Source: Streptomyces albiflavescens
GTDB taxonomy: Bacteria; Actinomycetota; Actinomycetes; Streptomycetales; Streptomycetaceae
Reading direction: 5' to 3'
Assembly: GCF_014645835.1 (NCBI RefSeq)
Contig: NZ_BMMM01000006.1
Location: 344,869-394,696 of the forward strand
DNA: 49,828 nucleotides
The position numbers were made by a program, and so were the translations under genes. This document shows, in pieces, positions 32,204 to 40,832 of this stretch; the first letter of the stretch is position 1, and every line of letters starts with the position of its first letter. The notes under the pieces are model-generated. The model searched no databases and was not told the origin of the DNA. It worked only from the letters and a program-made list of their open reading frames with translations.

Positions 32204-32453
32204 GCTTCCGCCCTGGCAATGGAGTGTCGAGAACGACGCGCAGAGCCTTCGGGTTGTTGTCCACATGGCTGGTCCGGTCGGAGATCAAAAACACCCATTG
32301 AGCTTGACGCTCGACCAGTTCGCCGTGGTGCGGTTTCGGTACACATGCGGGTGAGCGCATCTTCGTGCGCAGGCTTCTGAACCCGCGCCGGACGCGGGCC
32401 GGTGGCCGCACCCCACTCGGGTCACCCTCGGTCAGCCGGCGGGACACCCGAGC
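32204..32453. other. Intergenic stretch between lipoprotein start and sulfur cassette
   Basis: No gene is supported: local composition is mixed and frames lack family resemblance. A 6-bp hairpin CCCGCG/CGCGGG (32382-32387 with 32393-32398) is present. It presumably contains the promoter of the lipoprotein gene near 32204-32280. Confidence 0.45.
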
Positions 32454-32485
32454 GGCGGCCCCGTGGGCAACGCCACGGGGCCGCC
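32454..32485 (-). terminator. Hairpin terminator of the ArsR-rhodanese gene
   Basis: A perfect 13-bp stem, GGCGGCCCCGTGG (32454-32466) with CCACGGGGCCGCC (32473-32485), loop GCAACG, 62 bases after the stop codon on the minus strand. Confidence 0.82.
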
Positions 32486-32546
32486 GAGGCCGGGCGGTTC
32501 AGGACGCCTCCCAAGCGGGAGCAGACCCGGTGCGAGCAACTGTCGG

Positions 32547-33224
32547 TCATGCCAGATCCCAGGCGTCCACGGGCAGTTCGGCCAAGCGCCACTCCAGCAT
32601 CCCGTCGTTCAGGCGGATCGCCCGCCGTCCGCGGCTGGTCAGCAGCCGCACCGCGTCGTAGGCGAGAACGCAATACTCGCCCCGGCAGTACACGACGATC
32701 TCTGTCTCCTCGGGCAACTCATCGATCCGGTCGGCCAGTTCCTCGACCGGGATCGACACCGCGCCCGGGATGTGCCCGGCCCGGTACTCATCCACCGGCC
32801 GCACGTCCAGCACCACCACGTCCCCGGCCGCCACGCGGGCGTGCAACTCCTCGTGGGTGACCGCCGCCGCGTCGTCCTCCCCGAGGTACGCGTCCCGCGC
32901 CGCGGGTACGGCGGCCTGGTGGGCCTCGGCGACCTTGCGCAGCAGCGCGAACAGCTGAGCCACATCGTCCCCGGCGAGCCGGTAGTGGATGCGCACGCCC
33001 TCCCTGCGGGTGGCCACGAACCCGGCCTGCTTGAGCGTCTGCAGATGCGCCGAGGCCGTCGTCAGGTTCAGCCCCGCCGCCTTGGCCAGCGCGTCCACCG
33101 TCCGCTCGCCCTGGGCCAGCAGATCGAGCAGTTCCAGTCGCTTTCCGCTGGCCAGCGCCTTGCCGCTGGCCGCGAACGCGTCGTACAGCCGCGACTTCGT
33201 ACCGGCCGTGGTGTTTCCCGCCAT
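32547..33224 (-). CDS. ArsR-family regulator fused to a rhodanese domain
   Basis: 225 residues. The ArsR winged helix is at about 10-95 (KRLELLDLLAQGERTVDALAKAAGLNLTTASAHLQTLKQAGFV) and a rhodanese domain at about 115-222 (VVLDVRPVDEYRAGHIPGAVSIP and active loop VVYCRGEYCVLA with catalytic Cys). Such fusions are likely persulfide or reactive-sulfur sensors. ATG 33224 has GGAGGATG close upstream. Divergent from the MBL-rhodanese gene with an 88-base gap that includes a candidate operator. Confidence 0.92.
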   Translation of the reverse strand: MAGNTTAGTKSRLYDAFAASGKALASGKRLELLDLLAQGERTVDALAKAAGLNLTTASAHLQTLKQAGFVATRREGVRIHYRLAGDDVAQLFALLRKVAEAHQAAVPAARDAYLGEDDAAAVTHEELHARVAAGDVVVLDVRPVDEYRAGHIPGAVSIPVEELADRIDELPEETEIVVYCRGEYCVLAYDAVRLLTSRGRRAIRLNDGMLEWRLAELPVDAWDLA

Positions 33225-33234
33225 GACATCCTCC

Positions 33235-33252
33235 ATAAATCCATGGAATATT
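33235..33252. promoter_or_regulatory. Candidate ArsR operator
   Basis: ATAAATCCATGGAATATT is an imperfect palindrome centred on the TCCATGGA core (6 of 9 positions symmetric). It lies 11 bp upstream of the ArsR-rhodanese start codon, in the divergent promoter region. Confidence 0.45.
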
Positions 33253-33312
33253 GTAAGTGAAGGTGAGGGTCGTGACCACACTCCCTCTCGCATCCGAGCC
33301 TTGGAGGGCCTG

Positions 33313-34671
33313 ATGGGCTTCGCCGACGACCACCTGATACCGCTGGTCGACACCGGGCTGGGCAACAGCGCCTACCTCGTCGACCTCGGCGACGGCCGCG
33401 CTCTGGCCGTGGACGCCGGCCGGGACCTGCGCGCCCTGCGCACTGCCGCCGAGCGGCGCGGGCTGACCGTCGCCTTCGCCGCCGACACCCATCTGCACGC
33501 CGACTTCCTCACCGGCGCACTCCAGCTCGCCGCCGACGACGGCGCCACCGTCCTGGCCTCCGCCGCCGGCCACCGCGCCTTCCCGCACACCGCGCTCGCC
33601 GACGGCGACGAGATCGATCTGGGCGGGCTGACCCTGCGTGCGCTGGCCACCCCGGGCCACACCGACGAGCACCTGTCCTTCCTGCTCCTGGACGGCACAA
33701 CGGAGCTGGGGGTATTCACCGGCGGCTCGCTGATCGTCGGCTCCGCAGCCCGCACCGACCTCCTCGGCGCCGACCGTGCCGAGGAACTCGCCCGCGCCCA
33801 GTACCGCTCCCTGCGGCGCCTGGCCGAACTCCCGGACGCGACCGCGGTGTGGCCCACCCACGGCGCCGGATCCTTCTGCTCCGCCCCGCCCGGTGCCGAG
33901 CGCACCACCACCATCGGCGCTCAGCAGCAGGCCAACGCCCTGCTCGCCGTGCCGGACGAGGGCACGTTCGTCCGCGAACTGCTGAGCAGCCTCGGCTCCT
34001 ACCCTGCGTACTTCGACCGCCTCGCCGAGATCAACCGGCGCGGCCCCGGCGTGCTCGCCGCCGAGCCTTCGATTCCCACGCTGTCCGCAGCCGCCGTACG
34101 TGAACTGATCGGCCAGGGCGTGCAGGCCGTCGACGTGCGACCAGTGCCGGACTTCGCCGCCGGCCACATTCCCGATGCCGTCTCGATCCCGCTGCGCGAC
34201 CAGTTCGCCACCTGGCTCGGCTGGCTGCTGCCCGACGACACACCGCTCGTCTTCGTCACCGCCCCCGGCCAGGACCTCGCCGAAATCACCTGGCAAGCCC
34301 TGAAAATCGGCTACGAGCGACTCGCCGGCCACCTGACCATGGACACCTGGACAACCGACGGCGGAGACCAGGCGACCATCGAACTGCTGACCGCCAACCG
34401 CATCGGAGACCGTCCCGTCCTCGACGTCCGCCAGCAGTCCGAGCGCGAAGCCGGGCACATCCCCGAGGCGATCGGCATCGAACTCGGCGAACTGGCCGCC
34501 CGTGCCGACGAAGCCCCCTCGGGAGCGGTCGTGCACTGCGGACACGGTGAGCGTGCGATGACCGCCGCCAGCCTCCTCCAGCGCGCGGGACACAAGGACC
34601 TGGCCGTCCTCGAAGGCGGCCCCGCTGACTGGGCCAAGGCCACCGGCCGCACGCTGGAGGAGGGCGCGTGA
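33313..34671 (+). CDS. Metallo-beta-lactamase-fold hydrolase fused to two rhodanese domains
   Basis: 452 residues. The N-terminal MBL domain (about 1-215) has FAADTHLHADFLTG (HxHxD), a later TPGHTDEHL and TGGSLIVGS metal sites, as in persulfide dioxygenase-like proteins. Rhodanese 1 (about 255-345) is VDVRPVPDFAAGHIPDAVSIP but lacks a Cys at the active loop (VTAPGQD), so it is inactive. Rhodanese 2 (about 360-450) has VVHCGHGERAMTAA with the Cys. ATG 33313 has GGAGGG upstream. Coupled to the MFS gene by a GTGA overlap. Confidence 0.92.
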   Translation: MGFADDHLIPLVDTGLGNSAYLVDLGDGRALAVDAGRDLRALRTAAERRGLTVAFAADTHLHADFLTGALQLAADDGATVLASAAGHRAFPHTALADGDEIDLGGLTLRALATPGHTDEHLSFLLLDGTTELGVFTGGSLIVGSAARTDLLGADRAEELARAQYRSLRRLAELPDATAVWPTHGAGSFCSAPPGAERTTTIGAQQQANALLAVPDEGTFVRELLSSLGSYPAYFDRLAEINRRGPGVLAAEPSIPTLSAAAVRELIGQGVQAVDVRPVPDFAAGHIPDAVSIPLRDQFATWLGWLLPDDTPLVFVTAPGQDLAEITWQALKIGYERLAGHLTMDTWTTDGGDQATIELLTANRIGDRPVLDVRQQSEREAGHIPEAIGIELGELAARADEAPSGAVVHCGHGERAMTAASLLQRAGHKDLAVLEGGPADWAKATGRTLEEGA

Positions 34672-35912
34672 CCGCTACTGCCACCCCCGGCGGCATACGG
34701 CTCGGACTGCGCGCCAACCTCGCCCAGTTCACCCTGCTCGTCGCGGTCAACGCCCTGGTTGGCGGCATGCTCGGCCAGGAACGTACCGTCCTGCCCCTGC
34801 TCGCCGACGATGTCTTCCACCTCTCCGCCTACACCGCCGCCCTCACCTACATCCTCGCCTTCGGCGCCACCAAGGCCATCACCAACTTCTTCGCCGGCGC
34901 CCTCTCTGACCGCTACGGACGCAAACCCGTCCTCATCGCCGGATGGCTGATCGCCGTGCCCGTACCCGCGATGCTCGCCTGGGGCCCGTCCTGGGGCTGG
35001 ATCATCGCCGCGAACATCCTGCTCGGCGTCAACCAGGGCCTGACCTGGTCCACCACCGTCGTCATGAAGATCGACCTGGTCGGCCCCGAACGCCGCGGCC
35101 TGGCCATGGGCTTCAACGAGGCCGCCGGGTACGTCGCTGTCGCCGCCACCGCCATGGCCACCGGCGCCATCGCCGAACACGCCGGGCTGCGCCCCGAACC
35201 GTTCCTGCTCGGCGCCGCCTACCTCGTCCTGGCCCTGGGCCTGTCCACCTTCGCTGTCCGCGAGACCCGCGATTACGCCCGCGCCGAGGCTGCCCAGCAC
35301 CCCGTACAGGCGACGGACGTGACCACCGTAGAGATCGCCCGCTTCACCAGCTTCACCGACAAGGCCCTGTCCGCCGCCAGCCAGGCCGGCATGGTCAACA
35401 ACCTCAACGACGCCCTCGCCTGGGGCATCTTCCCTCTGCTGTTCGCCGTGCACGGCCTGTCCGTCGCCCAGATCGGCGTCCTCGCCGCCCTCTACCCGGC
35501 CGTGTGGGGCGCGGGCCAGATGCTCACCGGCTGGTGGTCCGACCACGTCGGCCGCAAGCACCTCATCACCGCGGGCATGCTGCTGCAGGCCGCCGCCATC
35601 GCCCTCGTCGCCGGCGCGACCACGTTCCCCGCTTGGGCCGGCGCCCAGATCCTGCTCGGCATCGGCACCGCGCTCGTCTATCCGACGCTGCTCGCCGTCA
35701 TCGGCGACGTCGCCCACCCCGCCTGGCGCGCCCGCGCCGTCGGTGTCTACCGCCTGTGGCGCGACGGCGGCTTCGCCGTCGGCGCCCTCCTCGCCGGAAT
35801 CCTCGCCGACGCCTACGGCATCACCACCGCCATCTGGGCCGTCGCCGCCCTCACCGCCGCCTCGGGCCTGACCGTCGCCGTCCGCATGTACGAAACCCAT
35901 CCACGGCGGTGA
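34668..35912 (+). CDS. MFS transporter of the sulfur cassette
   Basis: 414 residues with about 12 TM helices. Motif A-like GALSDRYGRKPVLIAGW, the second-half TGWWSDHVGRKHLITAGM, and GPERRGLAMGFNEAAGYVAVA fit the MFS. GTG 34668 overlaps the previous stop (GTGA), so it is translated with the MBL-rhodanese protein. Likely function is export or import of a sulfur compound such as sulfite or thiosulfate, inferred from the operon only. A hairpin terminator lies 80 bases downstream. Confidence 0.9.
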   Translation: MTATATPGGIRLGLRANLAQFTLLVAVNALVGGMLGQERTVLPLLADDVFHLSAYTAALTYILAFGATKAITNFFAGALSDRYGRKPVLIAGWLIAVPVPAMLAWGPSWGWIIAANILLGVNQGLTWSTTVVMKIDLVGPERRGLAMGFNEAAGYVAVAATAMATGAIAEHAGLRPEPFLLGAAYLVLALGLSTFAVRETRDYARAEAAQHPVQATDVTTVEIARFTSFTDKALSAASQAGMVNNLNDALAWGIFPLLFAVHGLSVAQIGVLAALYPAVWGAGQMLTGWWSDHVGRKHLITAGMLLQAAAIALVAGATTFPAWAGAQILLGIGTALVYPTLLAVIGDVAHPAWRARAVGVYRLWRDGGFAVGALLAGILADAYGITTAIWAVAALTAASGLTVAVRMYETHPRR

Positions 35913-35992
35913 ACCACATCACTGTTCGCCGGGATCCGCCCTACCCGATCACTGCAACTGAGCCCAAAATTGAGACCACGGCACGACGAAGG

Positions 35993-36015
35993 CCCCGACC
36001 GAATTCCGGTCGGGG
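35993..36015 (+). terminator. Hairpin terminator after the sulfur-cassette operon
   Basis: A 9-bp stem CCCCGACCG (35993-36001) with CGGTCGGGG (36007-36015), loop AATTC. Confidence 0.75.
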
Positions 36016-36418
36016 GACGCTGGAGCAGATGTTCGAGGCTGCGTCGTACGCGGGTTGGTAGTGCGTGTTACGGATGCCGGCACCCAAGTGGCTGACGAGG
36101 TTGCGTAGTTCTTCCTTGCGGTCATCGCTCACGGCGGCGTGACTACCCTGATGCCTTGGGCGAGAACCGTGCTTCCGTGGGCATTAGCCGATAACAGTCA
36201 GCCAGTCGACCCAGGGACGGCCCGCATTGAACGGTGTGAGGCCGTCTGAGGGTGGGCAGTTGCGATCCGGTTGTCCTGGAAGTGGATCCTCGCTTCGATG
36301 CCATGGCCCGGGTAGCCGCTCGCTCTGGCCAACCCCGCTCGCTTCATGCTCCACCCGCGCGAGCCCTGGAGCCGGCGCACTCTGTGCAAGTCGGTCGGGG
36401 GCACAGACACTGTGCATC
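36016..36418. other. Lower-GC intergenic stretch before a TM-helical protein gene
   Basis: About 400 bases without a supported gene. A minus-strand frame from about 36132 reads MSDDRKEELRNLVSHLGAG but runs through the terminator stem and was not accepted. Composition is nearer 60% GC than the flanks, in keeping with acquired DNA. Confidence 0.45.
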
Positions 36419-36940
36419 ATGGACAACAGCGCTTTGTGGGTGGCCGTGCTGACCGCCGCCACGGCGGTGGTCGCCAGCTGGGTGACGAACAGGGGCAACG
36501 CCCAAGCTGCTCGCATCCAGGCCCAAGCCGCCGCCCAAGCCGCGCACATCGCTCGGGAGCGCGAGGCTCGCAGAGCCACACAGCTGGATTTCATCGAGCA
36601 GGCCAATGAGATGGGGATCCTGTACCTCAGGATCCCCAAGTACTTCGAGGTGGAGAACCAAGAGGCGCGGGCGGCGTCGCTCACAGAGCTTCGCGATCAA
36701 CTGCGGGACTCATACAGGCCCTTCCTGCGTTCCCTGGCCGTCGTCTCGTTGGAATGCCACCCCGAGCCGATAGCGGCGGCGAAGGCAGTCCACGCGGCCT
36801 CCGGCGAAGCCTACGGTTGCCTCATCGTCGTCGAGAGAGACATACGCGAGGCCGAAAACTTTCGCCGAGCCCTCGACGCTTACCTGGACTCAGTTGACTC
36901 GTTCATTGAAGTAGCACGTCAGGCCGAGCGTGAGACATAG
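36419..36940 (+). CDS. Single-TM helical protein (173 aa), accessory
   Basis: One N-terminal TM (ALWVAVLTAATAVVASWVTNR) leads into a Gln/Ala-rich amphipathic helix (AARIQAQAAAQAAHIAREREARR) and a helical C-terminal domain (QLDFIEQANEMGILYLR, FRRALDAYLDSVDSFIEVA). ATG 36419 gives the sensible N-terminus; there is only a weak ribosome binding site. The same build (TM, Q/R-rich helix, helical bundle) is seen in the 40.8-41.4 kb gene, so they may be relatives or share a role. Function unknown; codon use is less GC-biased than neighbours. Confidence 0.7.
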   Translation: MDNSALWVAVLTAATAVVASWVTNRGNAQAARIQAQAAAQAAHIAREREARRATQLDFIEQANEMGILYLRIPKYFEVENQEARAASLTELRDQLRDSYRPFLRSLAVVSLECHPEPIAAAKAVHAASGEAYGCLIVVERDIREAENFRRALDAYLDSVDSFIEVARQAERET

Positions 36941-36958
36941 ATATCAGGTCCCCGAGCT

Positions 36959-36977
36959 CTCAGCTTGGGAAGCTGAG
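36959..36977 (+). terminator. Hairpin terminator after the TM-helical gene
   Basis: An 8-bp perfect stem CTCAGCTT (36959-36966) with AAGCTGAG (36970-36977) and a GGG loop, 19 bases past the stop. Confidence 0.7.
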
Positions 36978-37049
36978 GGCATTTCTGGCCGGTTCGGGCG
37001 GTGACCTGGACTAGAGCCCGCGGTGTGGCCACGTCGAACTTCGCGGCTT

Positions 37050-37391
37050 TCACCGTTGTTCCCCGCTGTTCTCCGTCCCATCTGGTGCGGCTGTGGTGCG
37101 CACAGTCTCATGGAAGACGCCGTACTCGTGTCGTGCGTCCGGTGTGAGCTGGTCCCGCTCCGACTCGGACAGTGGACGACCTGTCGCAACTGCGATCTGG
37201 CCCAGCGACTCACCAGCACTCGCCATCACGATGTAGGGCGTACTCGCGTCACTCGCCACCGTGAGCAGGGCGGCGCGCGCACGGGGATCGCACGTTGCGT
37301 GGAGATCCATGGCGGCGTCGTCTCGATAACCGATGTCTGCGCTGGGGTTGAGCAGGACTTCGATGAGGCCTTGCACTTGTTCGGCGTCCAC
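37050..37391 (-). CDS. HEAT-like helical-repeat protein (113 aa)
   Basis: It reads VDAEQVQGLIEVLLNPSAD, IGYRDDAAMDLHATCDPRARA, ALLTVASDASTPYIVMASAG, then ESLGQIAVATG and RPLSESERDQLTPDARHEYGVF. The spaced helical pairs RDDAAMDL...DPRARAALLTVASD are like PBS-lyase/HEAT repeats in many Streptomyces accessory proteins. GTG 37391 has GAGG about 7 bases upstream. A longer frame exists upstream to GTG near 37440 but lacks a Shine-Dalgarno. Role unknown; HEAT proteins commonly scaffold protein partners. Confidence 0.7.
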   Translation of the reverse strand: MDAEQVQGLIEVLLNPSADIGYRDDAAMDLHATCDPRARAALLTVASDASTPYIVMASAGESLGQIAVATGRPLSESERDQLTPDARHEYGVFHETVRTTAAPDGTENSGEQR

Positions 37392-37546
37392 ACCGGCATC
37401 CTCAGCTCTGTTCTTGCTGACAGGGGTCGCGGTGGCGCACACCTCTGCGCGCACCGGCCCGACCGGCCCGCGCTGGCGAGATGTCCCCGGCCGATTCGCC
37501 GGTGGTCCGGGCCGCCCTCTGGGAGGAAGGCGGCCCGGACGCGGGG

Positions 37547-39568
37547 TCACTTCGAGACTGTCACCTTGAGCGGGGCCAGATCCGGGCTCGGAACGGGCTT
37601 GCCGGTGCTCGTGGACAACGGCTGGGAGGCCGGGCTCCGCGGGATGTCGCCCTTGTAGTACGGGGTGTACGCGTAGGTGCTGTCCACGCCGATGGCCCTG
37701 CCGATCAACGGGACCACCTTCGCGTCGACGGAGCCGTTGCCGCCGAACACGGCCACGTGGTTCAGGCTCGCCGACGTGCGCATCATGTACCACTTGGTGT
37801 CGTACGTCAGCGAGGTGACGTCGGTCCACAGCAGCGGGCCGAACGTGGTCATCGCCGACGACGCGGAGACGCCGCCGGTCCAACTGTTCACCGAGGCCAC
37901 CGCGGCGTCCGACGGCGACGACCACCAGAACTCGGCGAGCCTCGCGGCGACCGGCGCCGGACTGCCGCCGAAGCGGTAGTAGCTGTACTTGCTGGGCCAG
38001 TGGGGCAGCTTGCCGGCGTTGTACGCCTTGGCCAGCGCCGACTCGGCGTCGACCCCCACCGTGATGATCTTCGTCGTGCTCGGGCTGTACTTGTTCAGGT
38101 AGCCGTACACGGACGCGGTCATGGTCGAGCCCTGGGTCAGCAGTACGACCGCGGTGCCCGAGGTGCCCATGGCGCCGGCGGCGGAGCTGGCCGCGAGGGC
38201 GTTGTGGTAGTCGGTGCCGGTCGCCAGGAACACGTACTTCGGTGCACTGGTGATCGTCTTGGCCACGGCCACCGAGGTGGAGTAGCGCGAGACGTCGGAC
38301 AGCCGCTTGGCGACGTACCCGAGCGAGGTCACCTTGGACGCCACCGAGCTGTTGAGGATGCTGGTTCCGCCGACCAGGTAGACGGTCTTGCCCTTGGGCA
38401 GCATGCGCTTCAGCTCGGTCTGGACGGAGGAGTCCAGGCCCGTGCGGGAGGTCATCAGCACCGGTCCGTGCTTCTTGCCGGCCAGCGAGGTCGCGGTGGT
38501 GGCATACGCGGAGTCCGACTTGCTGATCAGGACGGCCGAGCTCGCGTTCATCAGGCCGGGCACGCTCTTGCCGAGGGTGTTCCAGGTCCACTTGGACGAC
38601 GCGATGTTGGTGCCGTAGGTGTCGGCGCCGTAGACCCGGGAGATCGCGTTCTTCCGGAGCGGCTGCCAGGCCACGTCCGTGCCGTCGGCCATGGGCACAC
38701 GTGTCTCCGTGCCCGCGGCGAGGTCGCGGATCCATATCTGCGAACCACTGGCGGTGTCCGCGCTGCCGGTGAAGTAGGTGTCGTACGCGATCCGGTCGCC
38801 CTTGGGCGACCAGGCCGGACGGTTGTGGTCGACGGGGTCCGTGGTGACCTGGGTCAACCCGGTGCCGTCGGCCTTGACCGTGAAGAGCTGCTTGTGTCCG
38901 GCGACGCTGCGGGTGAAGACCAGCGACTGCCCGTCCGGGGACATGCTCGGCTCGTCCGCGTTGGCGGCCACCTTGGTGAACGCCTTGGTGGGGCCGTTGT
39001 AGACCCAGACGGCCGGAGTGCCGGTGGTGGAGCAGCTCGTGCCGGTGCGCACGAAGGCCAGTTTGCCGTTGACGGCGCCGCTGGCCTTGGAGTCGCAGCC
39101 GTCGACGTCGGTGCCGAACAGGGCCTGAGGAGCGCGGGCGCTATTGGCCACGGCCACCCGCAGTCGGCCTCCGGCGGTGAAGACGATGTCGCCTCCGCCG
39201 TACCAGAACGTCGGATCGGTCGGATGCCAGCCACTGCCCGCCGGCATGACGATGTCCTCGCCCGATATCGACTCCTGGGCGTACGTCTTCGTGCGGAGAC
39301 GGCCGTCGGCGGAGCCCACGTAGGCGATCTGGCTGCCGTCGGCGGACCAGGCGGCCTGATTCGCGGTCTCGTAGAACTGGACGCTCTTGGTCCCGTCGGG
39401 ATTGATGTAGCGCAGCGAGCCGAGTTCGTTGTAAAGCAGCCTGCCGTCCGTGGCCGGCCAGCCGGCGGTGTCGGCGGTCGCCTGGCCCGGGAGCCCGGCG
39501 ACGAGACCGGCCGCGAGTGCGGCGACGGTCGTGAGCGCCGCGAATCCGCGACGCGCAGAGATGTTCAA
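37547..39568 (-). CDS. Secreted protein with PD40 propeller and cell-wall-binding repeats (CWB2)
   Basis: 673 residues. A signal segment (RRGFAALTTVAALAAGLVAGLPGQATA) precedes a TolB/PD40-type propeller region (about 40-305; FYETANQAAWSADGSQIAYVG, DEPSMSPDGQSLVFTRS, NRPAWSPKGDRIAYD). CWB2 repeats follow (about 308-650; ISRVYGADTYGTNIASSKW, KTVYLVGGTSILNSSVASKV, KRLSDVSRYSTSVAVAK). CWB2 proteins bind wall polymers, so this should be surface-located and non-covalently attached. TTG 39568 is preferred with GGGGG about 5 bases upstream; no ATG fits. Probably monocistronic. Confidence 0.85.
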   Translation of the reverse strand: MNISARRGFAALTTVAALAAGLVAGLPGQATADTAGWPATDGRLLYNELGSLRYINPDGTKSVQFYETANQAAWSADGSQIAYVGSADGRLRTKTYAQESISGEDIVMPAGSGWHPTDPTFWYGGGDIVFTAGGRLRVAVANSARAPQALFGTDVDGCDSKASGAVNGKLAFVRTGTSCSTTGTPAVWVYNGPTKAFTKVAANADEPSMSPDGQSLVFTRSVAGHKQLFTVKADGTGLTQVTTDPVDHNRPAWSPKGDRIAYDTYFTGSADTASGSQIWIRDLAAGTETRVPMADGTDVAWQPLRKNAISRVYGADTYGTNIASSKWTWNTLGKSVPGLMNASSAVLISKSDSAYATTATSLAGKKHGPVLMTSRTGLDSSVQTELKRMLPKGKTVYLVGGTSILNSSVASKVTSLGYVAKRLSDVSRYSTSVAVAKTITSAPKYVFLATGTDYHNALAASSAAGAMGTSGTAVVLLTQGSTMTASVYGYLNKYSPSTTKIITVGVDAESALAKAYNAGKLPHWPSKYSYYRFGGSPAPVAARLAEFWWSSPSDAAVASVNSWTGGVSASSAMTTFGPLLWTDVTSLTYDTKWYMMRTSASLNHVAVFGGNGSVDAKVVPLIGRAIGVDSTYAYTPYYKGDIPRSPASQPLSTSTGKPVPSPDLAPLKVTVSK

Positions 39569-39737
39569 TGTGCCCCCACAGATGAATGGATGGCTGCGTT
39601 GCCCCTCCCCCGAGGTGAACGGACGGCATCGTGTTCGTCGTCCGTACGGCAGCGGCGAAACTTTAGCGCCGTGCCACGGCATCTGTGGAGGCAGGGGCAC
39701 CCGGTGCCGACGCGCCCGTGGACAAGTCGCGGGAGAC

Positions 39738-39779
39738 GATGCTGAAGGGCCCCGCGGTTCGCGGCGGGCCGTCAGCATC
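39738..39779. terminator. Imperfect inverted repeat upstream of the CWB2 gene
   Basis: GATGCTGA (39738-39745) pairs with TCAGCATC (39772-39779); between them lie GGGCCCCGCG and GCGGCGGGCC, which also pair imperfectly. It could be a terminator from upstream or a regulatory hairpin. Confidence 0.4.
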
Positions 39780-39962
39780 ATGCCCGTTATTGATAGACCC
39801 ACTTGAACGACGGTGAAGGTCGCTGAACGAGACGATTTGGTGCGGGCCAGATCCGGTGCAACCTTCTGATCCGTAGCTCTATGGGGATCGGTCAACGAGG
39901 GTCATAGAGGTCGCGGCACAGTCTCTCAGAGTGGCTGTTGACCATGGTCGGTTGCTGTGGTT

Positions 39963-39997
39963 GCTGTACTTCGCTGCTGTACCGCAACCAGTACAGC
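39963..39997. promoter_or_regulatory. GCTGTAC half-site cluster
   Basis: GCTGTACT (39963-39970) and AGTACAGC (39990-39997) form an 8-bp inverted repeat; a third GCTGTAC (39976-39982) lies between. They are about 130-160 bp before the exported-protein start at 40126. Such TGTAC-type sites are common for GntR- or Xre-type regulators on Streptomyces mobile elements; which protein binds is unknown. Confidence 0.45.
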
Positions 39998-40125
39998 GCC
40001 CGAGATGGGCCCCTGCGAGGGCGCGCTCACTCGGCACACACGAAAACATTGCCGCGGGAGTGACGTGCGCATGTAAGTTCGGGGTGCTGATGCCCCAATC
40101 GGGGCACTCAACGGGAGGGCATCTC

Positions 40126-40584
40126 ATGAATATCCGCAGGGCACTTCAGGGTTTCGCTGCCGCGACGTCCGTGGCCGCTGTCTCCCTTCTTGGGGCTTCC
40201 CCCGCTTCCGCCTATCCGAAATGGGTTGAGGTCGGCAGCACCAACAGCAACTGGCACTGCGGCACGACCATTCACCATCCGGCGTCGAACAACGTCAACA
40301 TGCGCATGTGCATCGTCATGAACGCGAGCAGGGAGGCCCAGGCGGTTCTCGTCGTCGTCAACCATGCGAGCGTCGCCGTCAAGATCGAGGCGCCGGGCAT
40401 CTACACCACATGGGGTGCCGGCGGCTACTGCAACGAGTATCCCCTTGCGCCCGGGGCCCAGCGTGCGTGCTTCACCAACACGTGGCCGCTGGACTGTTCG
40501 CAGGACACCACGTATGCGGTGGAGTACCTCAAGATGAACGGCAGCAGCGGCCCGGTGAGCAACCGGGTGACCACTCCCTGCTAA
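40126..40584 (+). CDS. Small exported Cys-rich protein (152 aa)
   Basis: A signal peptide (MNIRRALQGFAAATSVAAV, then SLLGASPASA) has cleavage expected after ASA near residue 29. The mature ~122 residues have six Cys (WHCGTTIHHP, MRMCIVM, GYCNEYPLA, RACFTN, PLDCSQDT, VTTPC), suggesting three disulfides and a compact beta fold. ATG 40126 has GGGAGGG 8 bases upstream. It resembles no enzyme I know; a small secreted inhibitor, toxin or surface protein are options. It is preceded by a candidate operator and lies in the accessory region. Confidence 0.75.
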   Translation: MNIRRALQGFAAATSVAAVSLLGASPASAYPKWVEVGSTNSNWHCGTTIHHPASNNVNMRMCIVMNASREAQAVLVVVNHASVAVKIEAPGIYTTWGAGGYCNEYPLAPGAQRACFTNTWPLDCSQDTTYAVEYLKMNGSSGPVSNRVTTPC

Positions 40585-40832
40585 CACCGGTGTCCGGCCC
40601 GCTGGGGGATTCCCCGGCAGGCCGGGCATGTCGCGCGACCAGTTGCTGCAGGCCTCGGAGCACCACCGCTTTAGGAGCGAGGTTGGGCGATCATATGTCT
40701 GACCTTCGCATTCCCTGTCTTGCTGGGAGCCCGGACGTGTCTCCCCCGCGTACCTCGATTCCCCGTGGTTCCCCGCTGGTTCTGGCACGAATGTGGCACG
40801 GTCATCGTGGTCTTGTGGGCATCAGCGTGCCC

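Larger units (their letters stand above)
39569..40125. other. Intergenic region between CWB2 and small exported protein genes
   Basis: About 560 bases without a supported gene. It contains the inverted repeat at 39738-39779, a GACCATGGTC palindrome (39940-39949), and the GCTGTAC cluster at 39963-39997. These suggest promoters in both directions. Confidence 0.5.

Noticed and set aside
35941..36132. Minus-strand frame MSDDRKEELRNLVSHLGAG...
   Set aside because: It runs through the terminator stem at 35993-36015, and its last third lacks protein-like character. It may be a gene remnant but cannot be supported.
37481..39745. Open frame of 754 residues on the plus strand
   Set aside because: Antisense to the CWB2 protein, which has a signal segment and clear repeats. 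The Arg/His/Gly-rich product shows no domains.
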